From Desulfopila aestuarii DSM 18488 (GTDB taxonomy: Bacteria; Desulfobacterota; Desulfobulbia; Desulfobulbales; Desulfocapsaceae), in assembly GCA_945863875.1 (NCBI GenBank), contig CAMBBS010000019.1, forward strand, positions 19,397-83,396: a DNA stretch of 64,000 nucleotides, given 5' to 3'. The first letter of the stretch is position 1, and each line of letters begins with the position of its first letter. The translations under genes and the position numbers were made by a program. Below the pieces are notes generated by a model. That model had not been told where the DNA came from, did not search any database, and saw nothing but the letters and a program-made list of their open reading frames with translations. Below are positions 7,529 to 16,027 of this stretch, piece after piece.

Positions 7529-8851
7529 ATGTCAGAAAGCACCATTAAAATCAAAGGAAAAAAGCAAAGCTCCTTTCTTGACAAGGTTAAGGAGATCATC
7601 CCGGACGGTGGAAATCTGAATCTCTGCCTCACTTGCGGCGCCTGTGCTTCAGGCTGCCCTGCGACAGGACTGGCGGATATGGATCCACGCAAATTCCTGC
7701 GCATGTGCGCCATGGGAATGGACAAAGAGGTGACCACGCATCCATGGGTATGGATGTGCACCATGTGCCAGCGCTGTATCTATGTCTGTCCTATGAAAAT
7801 AGATATACCGCAGCTGGTCTTTAACGCAAGGGCCGAATGGCCCCGTGAAGAACGACCGTCGGGTATCATGAAATCGTGCGATATGGCACTCAGAAATGAC
7901 TCCAACAGCGCCATGGGCACGGCCCCCGATGATTTTATCTTCGTCGTCGAAGACGTCCTCGCCGAATATCAGGAGTCCCAACCCGAATTTAAGGATATGG
8001 CGGCCCCCATAGATAAGGAAGGCGCCTTTTTCTTTATCAATCAGAATTCCAGAGAGCCGGTCACCGAACCTGACGAAATGGTCCCGCTGTGGAAGATTCT
8101 CCACCTCGCCGGTGTCGACTGGACGTATGGCAGCAAAGGCTGGGCCGCGGAAAACTACTGCATGTTTCTCGCGGATAATGACTGCTGGGAACGGGTCACC
8201 AGGGTATCGGCCAAGCAGGCCGACCAACTTGGCTGCAAGGTCTTTCTCAATACGGAGTGAGGACACATCACATACTCAGTCCGGGCTGGACTGAAAAAAT
8301 TCAGTATTGACCATAAGTTTGAAGTTGCTTCTATTTATACCTACTACGCCAAGTGGATCAGAGAGGGCCGGCTCAAAGTCAGCTCCGCCTGGAACAAGGA
8401 CCGAAAAATCAAGTTTACAATTCAGGACCCCTGCCAGATTGTCCGTAAAGGCGAAGGCGACAAAATCGCTGATGACCTGAGATTTGTCATCAAGTCAGTG
8501 GTCGGCGAAGAAAATGTCATCGAAATGACCCCCAATAAGTCAAACAATTACTGTTGTGGTGGTGGCGGCGGGTTTCTGCAATCGGGCTACACTGAAGAAC
8601 GCCGCGCCTACGGTAAAGTTAAATTTGACCAGATTATGGCCACCGGTGCGGATTACTGCATCACCGGCTGTCACAACTGCCATGCCCAGGTCCACGATAT
8701 CGGTCATCATTTTGGTGCTCATTACGGTACCGTTCACGTCTGGACACTGATCTGCCTGTCTCTTGGAATCCTTGGTCCCAACGAACGAACCTATCTCGGA
8801 GACGATCTGAAAGATGTCGACGTTTTTCACCCGGAAAGTTCCCTGTACTAA
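7529..8851 (+). CDS. HdrC-HdrB fusion (DsrK/HdrD-like Fe-S protein), predicted selenoprotein with in-frame TGA at 8258
   Basis: An ORF of 243 codons ends at TGA (8258-8260), but the same frame continues without other stops to 8851, giving 440 residues with Sec at 244. The N-terminal HdrC part has two 4Cys sets for [4Fe-4S] (C33/36/39/43 and C77/80/83/87). The C-terminal HdrB/CCG part has NTE-U-GHITYSVR, where DsrK/HdrD relatives read ECGH, then DPCQ, CCGGGGG (about 342) and CITGCHNC (about 377-384). The TGA therefore falls exactly on a conserved Cys, and a SECIS-like hairpin lies 15 nt downstream, so UGA decoding as selenocysteine is strongly favoured over a nonsense mutation. It is the first gene of the Hdr/MetF operon (SD AAAGGAA). 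Likely role: thiol/disulfide or electron-transfer site paired with HdrA. Confidence 0.85.
8258..8294 (+). promoter_or_regulatory. UGA codon plus bacterial SECIS-like stem-loop
   Basis: After the TGA and a 15-nt spacer, TCAGTCC, loop GGGCT and GGACTGA form a perfect 7-bp stem with a 5-nt loop whose first bases are G. This matches the bacterial SECIS layout (short upper stem, small G-bearing apical loop about 16-37 nt after UGA) recognised by SelB. The hairpin lies wholly inside the coding frame. Confidence 0.75.
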
Positions 8852-8916
8852 ACACGCACAGCGTATATAGGGACAAAAATAAACTGGTTTGCTCTGATGA
8901 GGAGGAAAATAAGCCT

Positions 8917-9789
8917 ATGAGTTTTCAAAAAAGATTAGCGGCAAAAGAATTCGCGGTATTGGCGGAAATGCATACCCCTAAAGGAATCAACATTTCCAGA
9001 CTGGTCAATGATGCTCGCCGTCTTAAAGGAAGGGTTGATGCCGTGGTTGTGCCCGATATGGACAACGGGATCATGCGCATGAGTGCACTGGCCGGGGGAG
9101 TTTTACTGCAGCAGCAGGGAGTCGAAACGATCATGCACATGTACTGTCGCGACCGTAACCGAATGGCTCTCCAGGGAGATGCGCTGGCCGCTCACGTTCT
9201 TGGCATCCAGAACATCATTGTCACCGGCAGTGAAGATATGAGCGAAAGTGATCACAGTGACGCAAAAACCGTCAATGATCTCGACGAGGTTCAGCTTATC
9301 GAAGCTCTCATGACCCTGCAGACCGGGAAAGACATGAGTGGCTTTGATCTCGATGGCGCCCCCGATTTTTCCATCGGCTGCACCATAGGTTCTTTTGCCG
9401 ACGACAAAGGCAGAGATGAGGCCCTGCTCGCCACCGAGGCAAAAATTACGGCAGGGGCGAGATATGTCATCACACCACCAATTTATGATGTGCCGGCCAG
9501 CGCCGATTTCCTGTCCAGGGTGAAGGAACTGGGCGTGCCGGTCATCACTACGGTGTTTTTGCTGAAATCCCTGGCCATTGCGCAATATATTACCAACAGT
9601 GATCCCGGTGCAAATATAAGCAACGAGCTCATCCGTCGTATCCGAAAATCCTCCAACAGAGAACTGGAAGGAATCAAAATTGCCGGTGAGACTATCCAGG
9701 CACTCAAAGAGAAGACCCAGGGCGTGCTTATACAGACACTGGGCTGGGAACACAAATTACCGGAAATTCTCGATGTTGCCAAAATCTGA
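8917..9789 (+). CDS. Methylenetetrahydrofolate reductase (MetF)-like paralogue with altered active site
   Basis: 290 residues with the MTHFR TIM-barrel pattern: FAVLAEMHTPKG (Glu of strand 1), DAVVVPDMDNGIMRMSALAGG, MYCRDRNRMALQGD and LGIQNIIVTG. It aligns along its whole length with the MetF encoded at 14057. Where that copy reads LSGDHT and FIQTQCIF, this one reads VTGSED and VITPPIY, so the folate-contacting Asp and Gln of classical MTHFR are missing. It may be a structural or regulatory partner, or act on another C1 carrier. It is second in the operon, 65 bp after the Hdr fusion, with a very strong GAGGAGG ribosome site. Family assignment is firm; activity is uncertain. Confidence 0.7.
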   Translation: MSFQKRLAAKEFAVLAEMHTPKGINISRLVNDARRLKGRVDAVVVPDMDNGIMRMSALAGGVLLQQQGVETIMHMYCRDRNRMALQGDALAAHVLGIQNIIVTGSEDMSESDHSDAKTVNDLDEVQLIEALMTLQTGKDMSGFDLDGAPDFSIGCTIGSFADDKGRDEALLATEAKITAGARYVITPPIYDVPASADFLSRVKELGVPVITTVFLLKSLAIAQYITNSDPGANISNELIRRIRKSSNRELEGIKIAGETIQALKEKTQGVLIQTLGWEHKLPEILDVAKI

Positions 9790-9874
9790 TATTTGAAAAA
9801 CCATAGCAATTTATCCAAGGATTGACCGAATAATTCGTTTAACCCTGCTAAACCTGTGACAAGAAAAGGTAACA

Positions 9875-12800
9875 ATGCAGAACTCAAATACAATCGAAAC
9901 CCAAAATAACAAGGTACTTGTTGTCGGCGGTGGTCTCGGTGGGATACGAACGGCTCTGGATTTAGCTGAAGCAGATAAAGATGTCGTTCTCGTTGATAAG
10001 GACTTTACCATCGGGGGTCTTATGACCCAGCTGGACCGAACCTTTCCAACCAATAACTGCGATCTCTGCACCATTGCTCCGCATCTTTCGGAGAGTAACC
10101 GCCAGGAACATATCGAACTCATGACCATGACGAGTGTCGAAAATGTCGCTGGAGAAAAAGGTAACTTTTCGGTAACCCTTAAAACTAAACCCAGATTTAT
10201 TAATCTTGACAAGTGCACCGCCTGCGGAGAATGTTTCAAACAATTCCCGGAATTCGTCCGTTTCAGCCCCGGTCTTGACCACCGGGCACCAACCTGTATG
10301 CGCTACCCCCAGGCCACCCCGCAGGCATTTTCCATTGATCTGGATAAATGCACTGACGTCAAGGCCCTGGTTGATGTCTGCCCCGCCGGGGCAATAAATC
10401 CGGACGATATGCCGATAATCCGTGAGATCAAATGCGCGGCGATCGTTTTGTCGCCGGGGGCATCGCTTTTTGACCCCACACCGCTCGACTATCTCGGCTA
10501 CGCCACCTTACCCGATGTGGTCACCAGCCTCGAATATGAGCGTATTCTTTCCGCATCAGGACCGACCTCAGGCAAGCTGGTCTGCCCGTCAAACGGGAGA
10601 CAGCCTAAAAAAGTAGCCTGGATTCAATGCATCGGTTCCAGAGGATTGCAGAAAGGCGCCGGGGCCTACTGTTCCAATGCCTGCTGCATGTTTGCCCTGA
10701 AGGAGGCGATCGTCACCAAAGAGCGCTTCCAGGAAGATATAGAAACCACTATCTTCTATATGGATATGCGGACCTTTGGCAAAGATTATGAGCTCTACCT
10801 CAACCGGGCTATAAATGAATACGGTGTTCGTTTTCTGCGCAGCCGCCCCCACTCTATCCTCCAGAAGGACGGGGAAGACGACCTCACCATGACCTATACC
10901 ATGGATGACAGCACCAAACAGTTTGAAGAAAAGTTTGATATGGTGGTCCTGTCAACCGGTTTTAAAACCTCTGATGAATCCCGACTTCTCGCCGCCAAAA
11001 TGGGCGTTGAACTCAACAGTGATTTTTTCCCGGTGACCGTCGGCCTCAATCCCGTTGTCACCAGCAAACCCGGCGTCTATGTGGCCGGCACTTTTGAGAG
11101 CCCAAAGGATATACCGGAAACGATGGTCCAGGCAAGTGCCGCGGCCTGCATGGCCGGAGCCGATCTGCCGAAATATGACAAAAAACCGGCGGAAGAGTCC
11201 GAAGGCGTCCGGGAAAGAGACATAAGTCTTGAAGAGCCCAAGGTTGGCGTTTTCATCTGTGACTGTGGCGAAAACATCGGTGGAGTCATCGATGTGGAAA
11301 AACTCGTTGAGCATGCCGCCAAACTGCCATATGTGGCTATTGCCAAGGCCGAAGGACATGGCTGCAGCCGCTTGTCCATGGCAAACATCCGACAGACTAT
11401 AGAGGAAGAACAACTCAACCGTGTCGTTATCGGTGGCTGTTCTCCGCGTACCCATTTGACGAAATTTCAGGATCTGCTCGGTAAGGCCGGTCTGAACAAA
11501 TATCTGGTGGAAATCGCCAATATCAGGGACCAGGCGACCTGGGTCCATTCAGGAAAACCGGACGAGGCCACGGCAAAGGCCAAGGATCTGATTAAAATGG
11601 CGGTCGGGAGTGCCGTCAAAGCGCAACCGCTCACCGACCAGAGCCTGCCGATGAATAAAAATGTCCTGGTTGTCGGGGGCGGTGTTACAGGAATGACGAC
11701 GGCGCTGCAGCTTGCCGAGCAGGGTTTCCAGATTTATCTGGCGGAAAAAAGTGACAAACTTGGCGGCCTGGCCAAGCAGCTGATCAAGACCCTCGAGGGT
11801 GATGATGTCCAGGCCTTTGTCGGCGACCTGATAACAAAAGTTCAGAACCATCCGAAAATTCAGATCTTCACACGGGCAATGATCGTCGACCACAGCGGCA
11901 TGCCGGGAATGTTTAAGACCGGCATGCAAAGCGGGCCGCAGATGTTCTACAGACAGCTCGAGCACGGCGTGACGATTCTGGCGACAGGTGCCCTGTCAAA
12001 TCGTCCGGCGCTCTACCTGCTCGACCAGTCAGCTGCGGTGCGCACCCAACTGGAAACGCAAAAATATATCCATGACAATCCGCAGGCCGTGAAAAATTGG
12101 GAAAACGTAGTGATGATACAGTGCGTCGGTTCCCGGACGGCGGAAAATCCTAATTGTTCGCGTATTTGTTGCCAGAACGCCATCAAAAACGCCTTGGCTA
12201 TTTTAGAAATCAACCCTGAGGTACGGATCTTTGTTCTCTATCGAGACATGAGGACGTATGGCTTTCAGGAAGAGTATTACCAGAAGGCACGCAGCAAAGG
12301 GGTCATATTCGTCCGCTATGATGTTGATAGCCCACCGAGTGTCAAGGCGGCAGGCGCACAGGTCGACGTGACCTATTTTGATGTCATTCTCGGCATGAAA
12401 ATTACTGTTACCGCTGACAATCTCAGCCTCAGCACCGGCATGATCGCCGACATCGATTCCACTGAGGAACTGGCGATGATCTTCAAACTGCCGCGTACCA
12501 ACGATGGCTATTTCCTTGAGGACCACGTCAAACTGAGGCCGGTGGATATGTCTGTCCCCGGATTCTTTGTGGCCGGCACGGCGCACTCGCCCAAACTGAT
12601 AAGAGAGAGTGTTACCCAGGCCAATGCCGTCGCGGCAAGAGCCCAGACCATGCTTGCCAGGGAAATTATCAATCTGGGGGCAGCTTCTGCTCGTGTCGAC
12701 AGTAACTTATGTGCCGCCTGTCTGATCTGCGTCAGGGCCTGCCCGTTTGACGTTCCCTTCATCAATGCGGATGGGTATTCCGAAATAGATCCGGCCAAAT

Positions 12801-12919
12801 GCCATGGCTGCGGTGTCTGTGTCGCGGAATGTCCGGCCAAAGCCATTCAACTGATGCAATTTGAAGACGATCGAATTCTTGCACAGGTGGAACAACTTTT
12901 TGAAAGGATAAATGCATAA
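9875..12919 (+). CDS. hdrA: Double-length HdrA-like FAD/Fe-S oxidoreductase
   Basis: 1014 residues containing two HdrA-type flavin modules. Module 1 has VLVVGGGLGGIRTA (about 14-27), NCDLCT (about 64) and the [4Fe-4S] set CTACGECFKQF (about 114). A middle section has VFICDCGENIGGVID (about 460) and the HdrA signature GCSPRTH (about 520). Module 2 has VLVVGGGVTGM (about 595). The C-terminus carries two ferredoxin-type sets, CAACLICVRACP (about 947) and CHGCGVCVAECP (about 976). HdrA is the flavin subunit that splits electron pairs in heterodisulfide reductase complexes. Its stop overlaps the start of mvhD by one base (TAATG). With MvhD, MetV and MetF it suggests a multi-subunit cytoplasmic methylene-THF reductase; bifurcation is an inference. 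QmoB-like proteins of sulfate reducers are the nearest alternative. Confidence 0.88.
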   Translation: MQNSNTIETQNNKVLVVGGGLGGIRTALDLAEADKDVVLVDKDFTIGGLMTQLDRTFPTNNCDLCTIAPHLSESNRQEHIELMTMTSVENVAGEKGNFSVTLKTKPRFINLDKCTACGECFKQFPEFVRFSPGLDHRAPTCMRYPQATPQAFSIDLDKCTDVKALVDVCPAGAINPDDMPIIREIKCAAIVLSPGASLFDPTPLDYLGYATLPDVVTSLEYERILSASGPTSGKLVCPSNGRQPKKVAWIQCIGSRGLQKGAGAYCSNACCMFALKEAIVTKERFQEDIETTIFYMDMRTFGKDYELYLNRAINEYGVRFLRSRPHSILQKDGEDDLTMTYTMDDSTKQFEEKFDMVVLSTGFKTSDESRLLAAKMGVELNSDFFPVTVGLNPVVTSKPGVYVAGTFESPKDIPETMVQASAAACMAGADLPKYDKKPAEESEGVRERDISLEEPKVGVFICDCGENIGGVIDVEKLVEHAAKLPYVAIAKAEGHGCSRLSMANIRQTIEEEQLNRVVIGGCSPRTHLTKFQDLLGKAGLNKYLVEIANIRDQATWVHSGKPDEATAKAKDLIKMAVGSAVKAQPLTDQSLPMNKNVLVVGGGVTGMTTALQLAEQGFQIYLAEKSDKLGGLAKQLIKTLEGDDVQAFVGDLITKVQNHPKIQIFTRAMIVDHSGMPGMFKTGMQSGPQMFYRQLEHGVTILATGALSNRPALYLLDQSAAVRTQLETQKYIHDNPQAVKNWENVVMIQCVGSRTAENPNCSRICCQNAIKNALAILEINPEVRIFVLYRDMRTYGFQEEYYQKARSKGVIFVRYDVDSPPSVKAAGAQVDVTYFDVILGMKITVTADNLSLSTGMIADIDSTEELAMIFKLPRTNDGYFLEDHVKLRPVDMSVPGFFVAGTAHSPKLIRESVTQANAVAARAQTMLAREIINLGAASARVDSNLCAACLICVRACPFDVPFINADGYSEIDPAKCHGCGVCVAECPAKAIQLMQFEDDRILAQVEQLFERINA

Positions 12920-13341
12920 TGGAAAAATTTGAACCGGTAATTGTAGCTTTCTGCTGCCACTACTGTGCCTATACTGCTGCGGATATGGCGGGAAGCTTAC
13001 GCCTGCCGTATCCGTCAAATATTAAAATCATTCGGGTACCCTGTTCCGGCAAGGTCGATGCACAGCATATCGTCACCGCCTTTGAAAAAGGCGCCGATGG
13101 TGTCTTTGTCGCAGGTTGTCTGGAAGGGGATTGTCACTTCAAGAGCGGTAACGCACGAGCTGCACGACGCGTCGAATTTGTCAAAAAGTATCTTGAAGAA
13201 ATCGGCATCGAGAGCGAACGACTTGAAATGGTCAATATGTCAGCAGGCATGGGACATCGATTTGCCCAGGTGGCGACGGAAATTACGCAAAAAATTCGCA
13301 ATCTCGGTCCCAGCCCTGTACGGACGACTATGGCGCAATAA
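12919..13341 (+). CDS. mvhD: MvhD-like [2Fe-2S] electron-transfer subunit
   Basis: 140 residues, matching the methyl-viologen-reducing hydrogenase delta-subunit family. Cys pattern FCCHYC (12, 13, 16), PCSGKVD (42) and GCLEGDCHF (67, 72) supplies the [2Fe-2S] ligands. MvhD passes electrons between HdrA and a partner dehydrogenase, hydrogenase or reductase. It is translationally coupled to hdrA (one-base overlap) and followed 50 bp later by metV. No hydrogenase or formate dehydrogenase gene is in the cluster, so the electron donor or acceptor is probably the MetVF module or a soluble carrier. Confidence 0.9.
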   Translation: MEKFEPVIVAFCCHYCAYTAADMAGSLRLPYPSNIKIIRVPCSGKVDAQHIVTAFEKGADGVFVAGCLEGDCHFKSGNARAARRVEFVKKYLEEIGIESERLEMVNMSAGMGHRFAQVATEITQKIRNLGPSPVRTTMAQ

Positions 13342-13391
13342 CCGACAGCTTTTGTAGTTGACGGCATAAAAAACAAGGAGAGTGAACCACC

Positions 13392-14060
13392 ATGATCACT
13401 GCTGAACGAAAACCTTTAGAAGAACTTATTGAATACATTAAGCCTTTCAAGCGCATTTTGCTGCTTGGCTGTAATGAATGTGTAACCGTCTGCGCCGCCG
13501 GCGGCAGAAAAGAAGTTGGACTGCTCGCGTCTGGCCTGCAGATGGCAATGCTGAAGAATGGCAGCAATATTGAAATACGCCAGCATACCCTCGAGAGACA
13601 ATGCGATCCGGAATATGTCGAAGAACTCGTGCCCATGATCGATTCTGCCGATGCGGTGATGTCCATGGCCTGCGGCTGTGGTGTCCAGCAAGTAGCCATG
13701 CGCTTTAAGGACAAACCAGTTTTCCCTGCCGTCAACACCACATTCATGGGCGCGTCCGAGCGACAGGGCGTCTGGGCGGAAAGATGCCAGGGCTGCGGCA
13801 ACTGTTTGCTTGGTCTTACCGGAGGGATTTGTCCTATTGCCAGATGTGCAAAACAGCTGATGAATGGGCCCTGCGGTGGCTCAACCGGCGGTAAATGTGA
13901 GATCAGTAATGATGTTGACTGCGCATGGCAACTCATCTGGGATCGGCTAAAGGCCCTTGGCCTGCAGGATAGATATTTGGATATTATCCCGGCGAAAGAC
14001 TGGAGATCTGGTGGTGGCAGTGGACCGAGAAAGATTATCAGAGAGGATTTGGCAGAATGA
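13392..14060 (+). CDS. metV: MetV, zinc/Fe-S partner subunit of methylene-THF reductase
   Basis: 222 residues of the MTHFR C-terminal (MetV) family. It contains many Cys motifs: LLLGCNECVTVCAAGG (27, 30, 34), MACGCGVQQVA (about 94), ERCQGCGNC (about 130) and ICPIARCAKQLMNGPCGGSTGGKCE (about 143-170). The last is the family signature, thought to hold Fe-S clusters. MetV joins MetF in the two-subunit methylene-THF reductase of acetogens, linking the flavin of MetF to an external electron carrier. AAGGAG lies 11-14 nt before the ATG. It overlaps metF by four bases (ATGA), so the two are translationally coupled. Confidence 0.9.
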   Translation: MITAERKPLEELIEYIKPFKRILLLGCNECVTVCAAGGRKEVGLLASGLQMAMLKNGSNIEIRQHTLERQCDPEYVEELVPMIDSADAVMSMACGCGVQQVAMRFKDKPVFPAVNTTFMGASERQGVWAERCQGCGNCLLGLTGGICPIARCAKQLMNGPCGGSTGGKCEISNDVDCAWQLIWDRLKALGLQDRYLDIIPAKDWRSGGGSGPRKIIREDLAE

Positions 14061-14980
14061 AAACTGAAAGCAGATTAGAAAAAGTTTTGGCAGCAGGACA
14101 TCTGGCAGTTACCTCTGAATGCGGGCCGCCACGGGGAACAAATTTTGATGAAGTAGTCAGAAAATCAAAATATCTGGAAGGTATTGTCGATGCGGTAAAC
14201 GTGACCGACAACCAGACGGCTATGGTGCGCATGTCAAGCCTGGCAGCTTCCATTATTATCAAGCAGCAGGGCCTGAATCCTCTTTTTCAGGTTACCTGCC
14301 GCGATCGGAACAGACTGGCGATGCAGGCGGATATCCTTGGGGCCTATGCCTTTGGCATCGATACCATGCTTTGTCTGTCCGGCGATCATACCAAATTCGG
14401 TGATCACCCGATGGCCATGAACGTTCACGACATCGATTCCATCCAGATGATCCAGATGGTAAAAGATATGCGTGACAAAGGATTATTTCAGGGTGGTGCC
14501 GATATCAAGGGGCCGCCAAAAATGTTTATCGGCGCAGCCGCCAATCCTTTTGCCGATCCTTTTGAGCTGCGGGTGATGCGCCTGGCAAAAAAGATCGCCG
14601 CCGGAGCTGATTTTATACAGACCCAGTGTATCTTCAACGTTGATAAATTTGAAAAATGGATGGAAGGAGTTCGGGAAAAGGGACTGCATAAGAAATGTTA
14701 CATTTTAGCCGGCGTTACCCCATGTAAATCACTGGGTGCCGCCCGGTACATGGCGAATCGGGTTCCGGGCATGGATGTACCACAAGAAATCGTTGACCGG
14801 ATGGCTTCAGTACCGAAAGAAAAACAAGCTGAAGAAGGCCTTACCATCTGCGTCGAGACCATCGAAAGACTGAAAAAGATTGAAGGGGTCGCCGGTTTTC
14901 ATATCATGGCCATCGAGTGGGAAGAAAAAGTCGAAGAAATTTGTGAAAGAGCAGGACTTCTTCCTCGACCTCAGGTATAA
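14057..14980 (+). CDS. metF: Methylenetetrahydrofolate reductase MetF
   Basis: 307 residues. It reduces 5,10-methylene-THF to 5-methyl-THF in the methyl branch of the Wood-Ljungdahl pathway, or for methionine synthesis. It keeps the expected residues: LAVTSECGPPRGT (Glu), VTCRDRNRLAMQADILGAYAFGI, LCLSGDHTKFGDHP (Gly-Asp) and DFIQTQCIFNVDKF (Gln). This distinguishes it from the paralogue at 8917. It is coupled to metV by ATGA overlap, as expected for a MetVF heterodimer. It is the last enzyme gene of the cluster, 47 bp before a receiver-domain gene. Confidence 0.92.
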   Translation: MKTESRLEKVLAAGHLAVTSECGPPRGTNFDEVVRKSKYLEGIVDAVNVTDNQTAMVRMSSLAASIIIKQQGLNPLFQVTCRDRNRLAMQADILGAYAFGIDTMLCLSGDHTKFGDHPMAMNVHDIDSIQMIQMVKDMRDKGLFQGGADIKGPPKMFIGAAANPFADPFELRVMRLAKKIAAGADFIQTQCIFNVDKFEKWMEGVREKGLHKKCYILAGVTPCKSLGAARYMANRVPGMDVPQEIVDRMASVPKEKQAEEGLTICVETIERLKKIEGVAGFHIMAIEWEEKVEEICERAGLLPRPQV

Positions 14981-15027
14981 ATAACAAATATGTCTTCAAC
15001 CAATAAGCAGATGGAGGAGAATTAAAC

Positions 15028-15411
15028 ATGAGCGATAGTAAACTTATTCTTGTGGTAGATGACGATACAGATCTCGTGGAAATGGTCTCCATGAAGTTGG
15101 AAAGTGCCAACTTTCGCGTTGCCAAGGCATACGATGGCGTCGAAGCCATGGACCGCATCAAGGAAGCACGCCCTGATCTGATCATTCTCGATGTCATGAT
15201 GCCTCGAAAAGACGGCTACACGTTGTGTGACGAACTGAAAACCTCTGATGAATATAAAGATATTGTCATTGTGCTGCTCACTGCGGTTACTGAAGCAATA
15301 AAGTCGACGAATTATACCCATATGGGTGGTAAAACGACCCTGGCTGATGATTTTGTCCCCAAGCCTATTGATCTCGACAAGCTTATGGAAATAGTCCAGG
15401 ACAATCTCTAG
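15028..15411 (+). CDS. Single-domain response regulator (CheY-like)
   Basis: 127 residues, one receiver domain and no output domain. It has the acidic pair VVDDDTDL (about 10-12), phospho-acceptor Asp in LIILDVMMPRKDGY (about 55), the Thr of LLTAVTEA (about 89) and the Lys of FVPKPIDLDKL (about 112). An insertion in the loop after the Thr (SMALL residues STNYTHMGGKTTLADD) is longer than in CheY. GGAGGAG lies 7 nt before the ATG. It sits at the 3' end of the Hdr/MetF operon and is followed directly by a terminator, so it may be cotranscribed with it. The histidine kinase at 16628 is a candidate partner. Confidence 0.85.
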   Translation: MSDSKLILVVDDDTDLVEMVSMKLESANFRVAKAYDGVEAMDRIKEARPDLIILDVMMPRKDGYTLCDELKTSDEYKDIVIVLLTAVTEAIKSTNYTHMGGKTTLADDFVPKPIDLDKLMEIVQDNL

Positions 15412-15418
15412 TACCTCT

Positions 15419-15470
15419 GCCGTTATTCCCCTGCCCATCCTGATGCGGCAGGGGATAACGGCTTTTTCTT
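15419..15470 (+). terminator. Rho-independent terminator after the Hdr/MetF/receiver operon
   Basis: GCCGTTATTCCCCTGCC pairs with GGCAGGGGATAACGGC (one bulged base) across an 11-nt loop, followed by TTTTTCTT. It is a strong GC-rich stem with a T tail, placed 8 bp after the receiver gene. Confidence 0.9.
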
Positions 15471-15483
15471 ATCCGGCGTACCA

Positions 15484-16002
15484 ATGGAAAAGGGTCAAAA
15501 AGTTCGCATTGGTGGTATCAAATTCAGTGAAGAACTGGTACAGGTGACGGTTGCCTGCAAAGCATCGGACGATTCCTCGATTTATCAGTTGTTACATCTG
15601 CTTGCTGAAAAAAGCATTAACATACCTTTTCTTTGCCATTCTGCCGTCACCAGCATCCCTGCGAGCAGTTTTTGTGTTGATCGTTCCGAACTTGGCAAGG
15701 TGCAGCAAATCCTCAATTTTTCATCCTTTCAAAATGAGCATGTCAGTTTCATCTCCTCCGTCGGTACGCTGACTCTTTTTCCGCACCGAAACAGCTGCAG
15801 GCTCCTGGGGCTGCTCATGGCCTTTTTTGCGCGACACGACTTCCCTCTTCACTCGCTCAGTACATCCATTTCGGCCATTGCGCTGAATACAGAGTATACC
15901 CTGCTCGATGCTGTTGCCGACAAGCTGCAGGATGTCCTTGAACTCCCTCTGAATCACGCGCCCTTTCGGCAGGGATTTCGGTTAACACAGATCCAGCCGT
16001 GA
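15484..16002 (+). CDS. ACT-domain-like small regulatory protein A
   Basis: 172 residues, no catalytic motif. The pattern VQVTVACKASDDSSIYQLLHLLAEKSINIPFLCHSA ... SSFCVDRSELGKVQQIL resembles the paired ACT repeats at the C-terminus of aspartokinases (NIxMIxxS, then SFCV or SFVV, then a helix ending in L). A second half (GTLTLFPHRNSCRLLGLLMAFFARHDFPLHSLSTSISAIA) repeats the layout. It is probably a stand-alone ligand-binding regulator, possibly pairing with the next gene, 25 bp away. No strong ribosome site precedes the ATG. The function is not known to me. Confidence 0.55.
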   Translation: MEKGQKVRIGGIKFSEELVQVTVACKASDDSSIYQLLHLLAEKSINIPFLCHSAVTSIPASSFCVDRSELGKVQQILNFSSFQNEHVSFISSVGTLTLFPHRNSCRLLGLLMAFFARHDFPLHSLSTSISAIALNTEYTLLDAVADKLQDVLELPLNHAPFRQGFRLTQIQP

Positions 16003-16027
16003 TCTGCCCATGTGCGGAGGAAGAGCA

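Noticed and set aside
8258..8260. The TGA as a simple nonsense mutation or two separate genes
   Set aside because: The second part lacks a start or ribosome site, the frame is unchanged, and the stop sits on a conserved Cys with a SECIS-like hairpin behind it.
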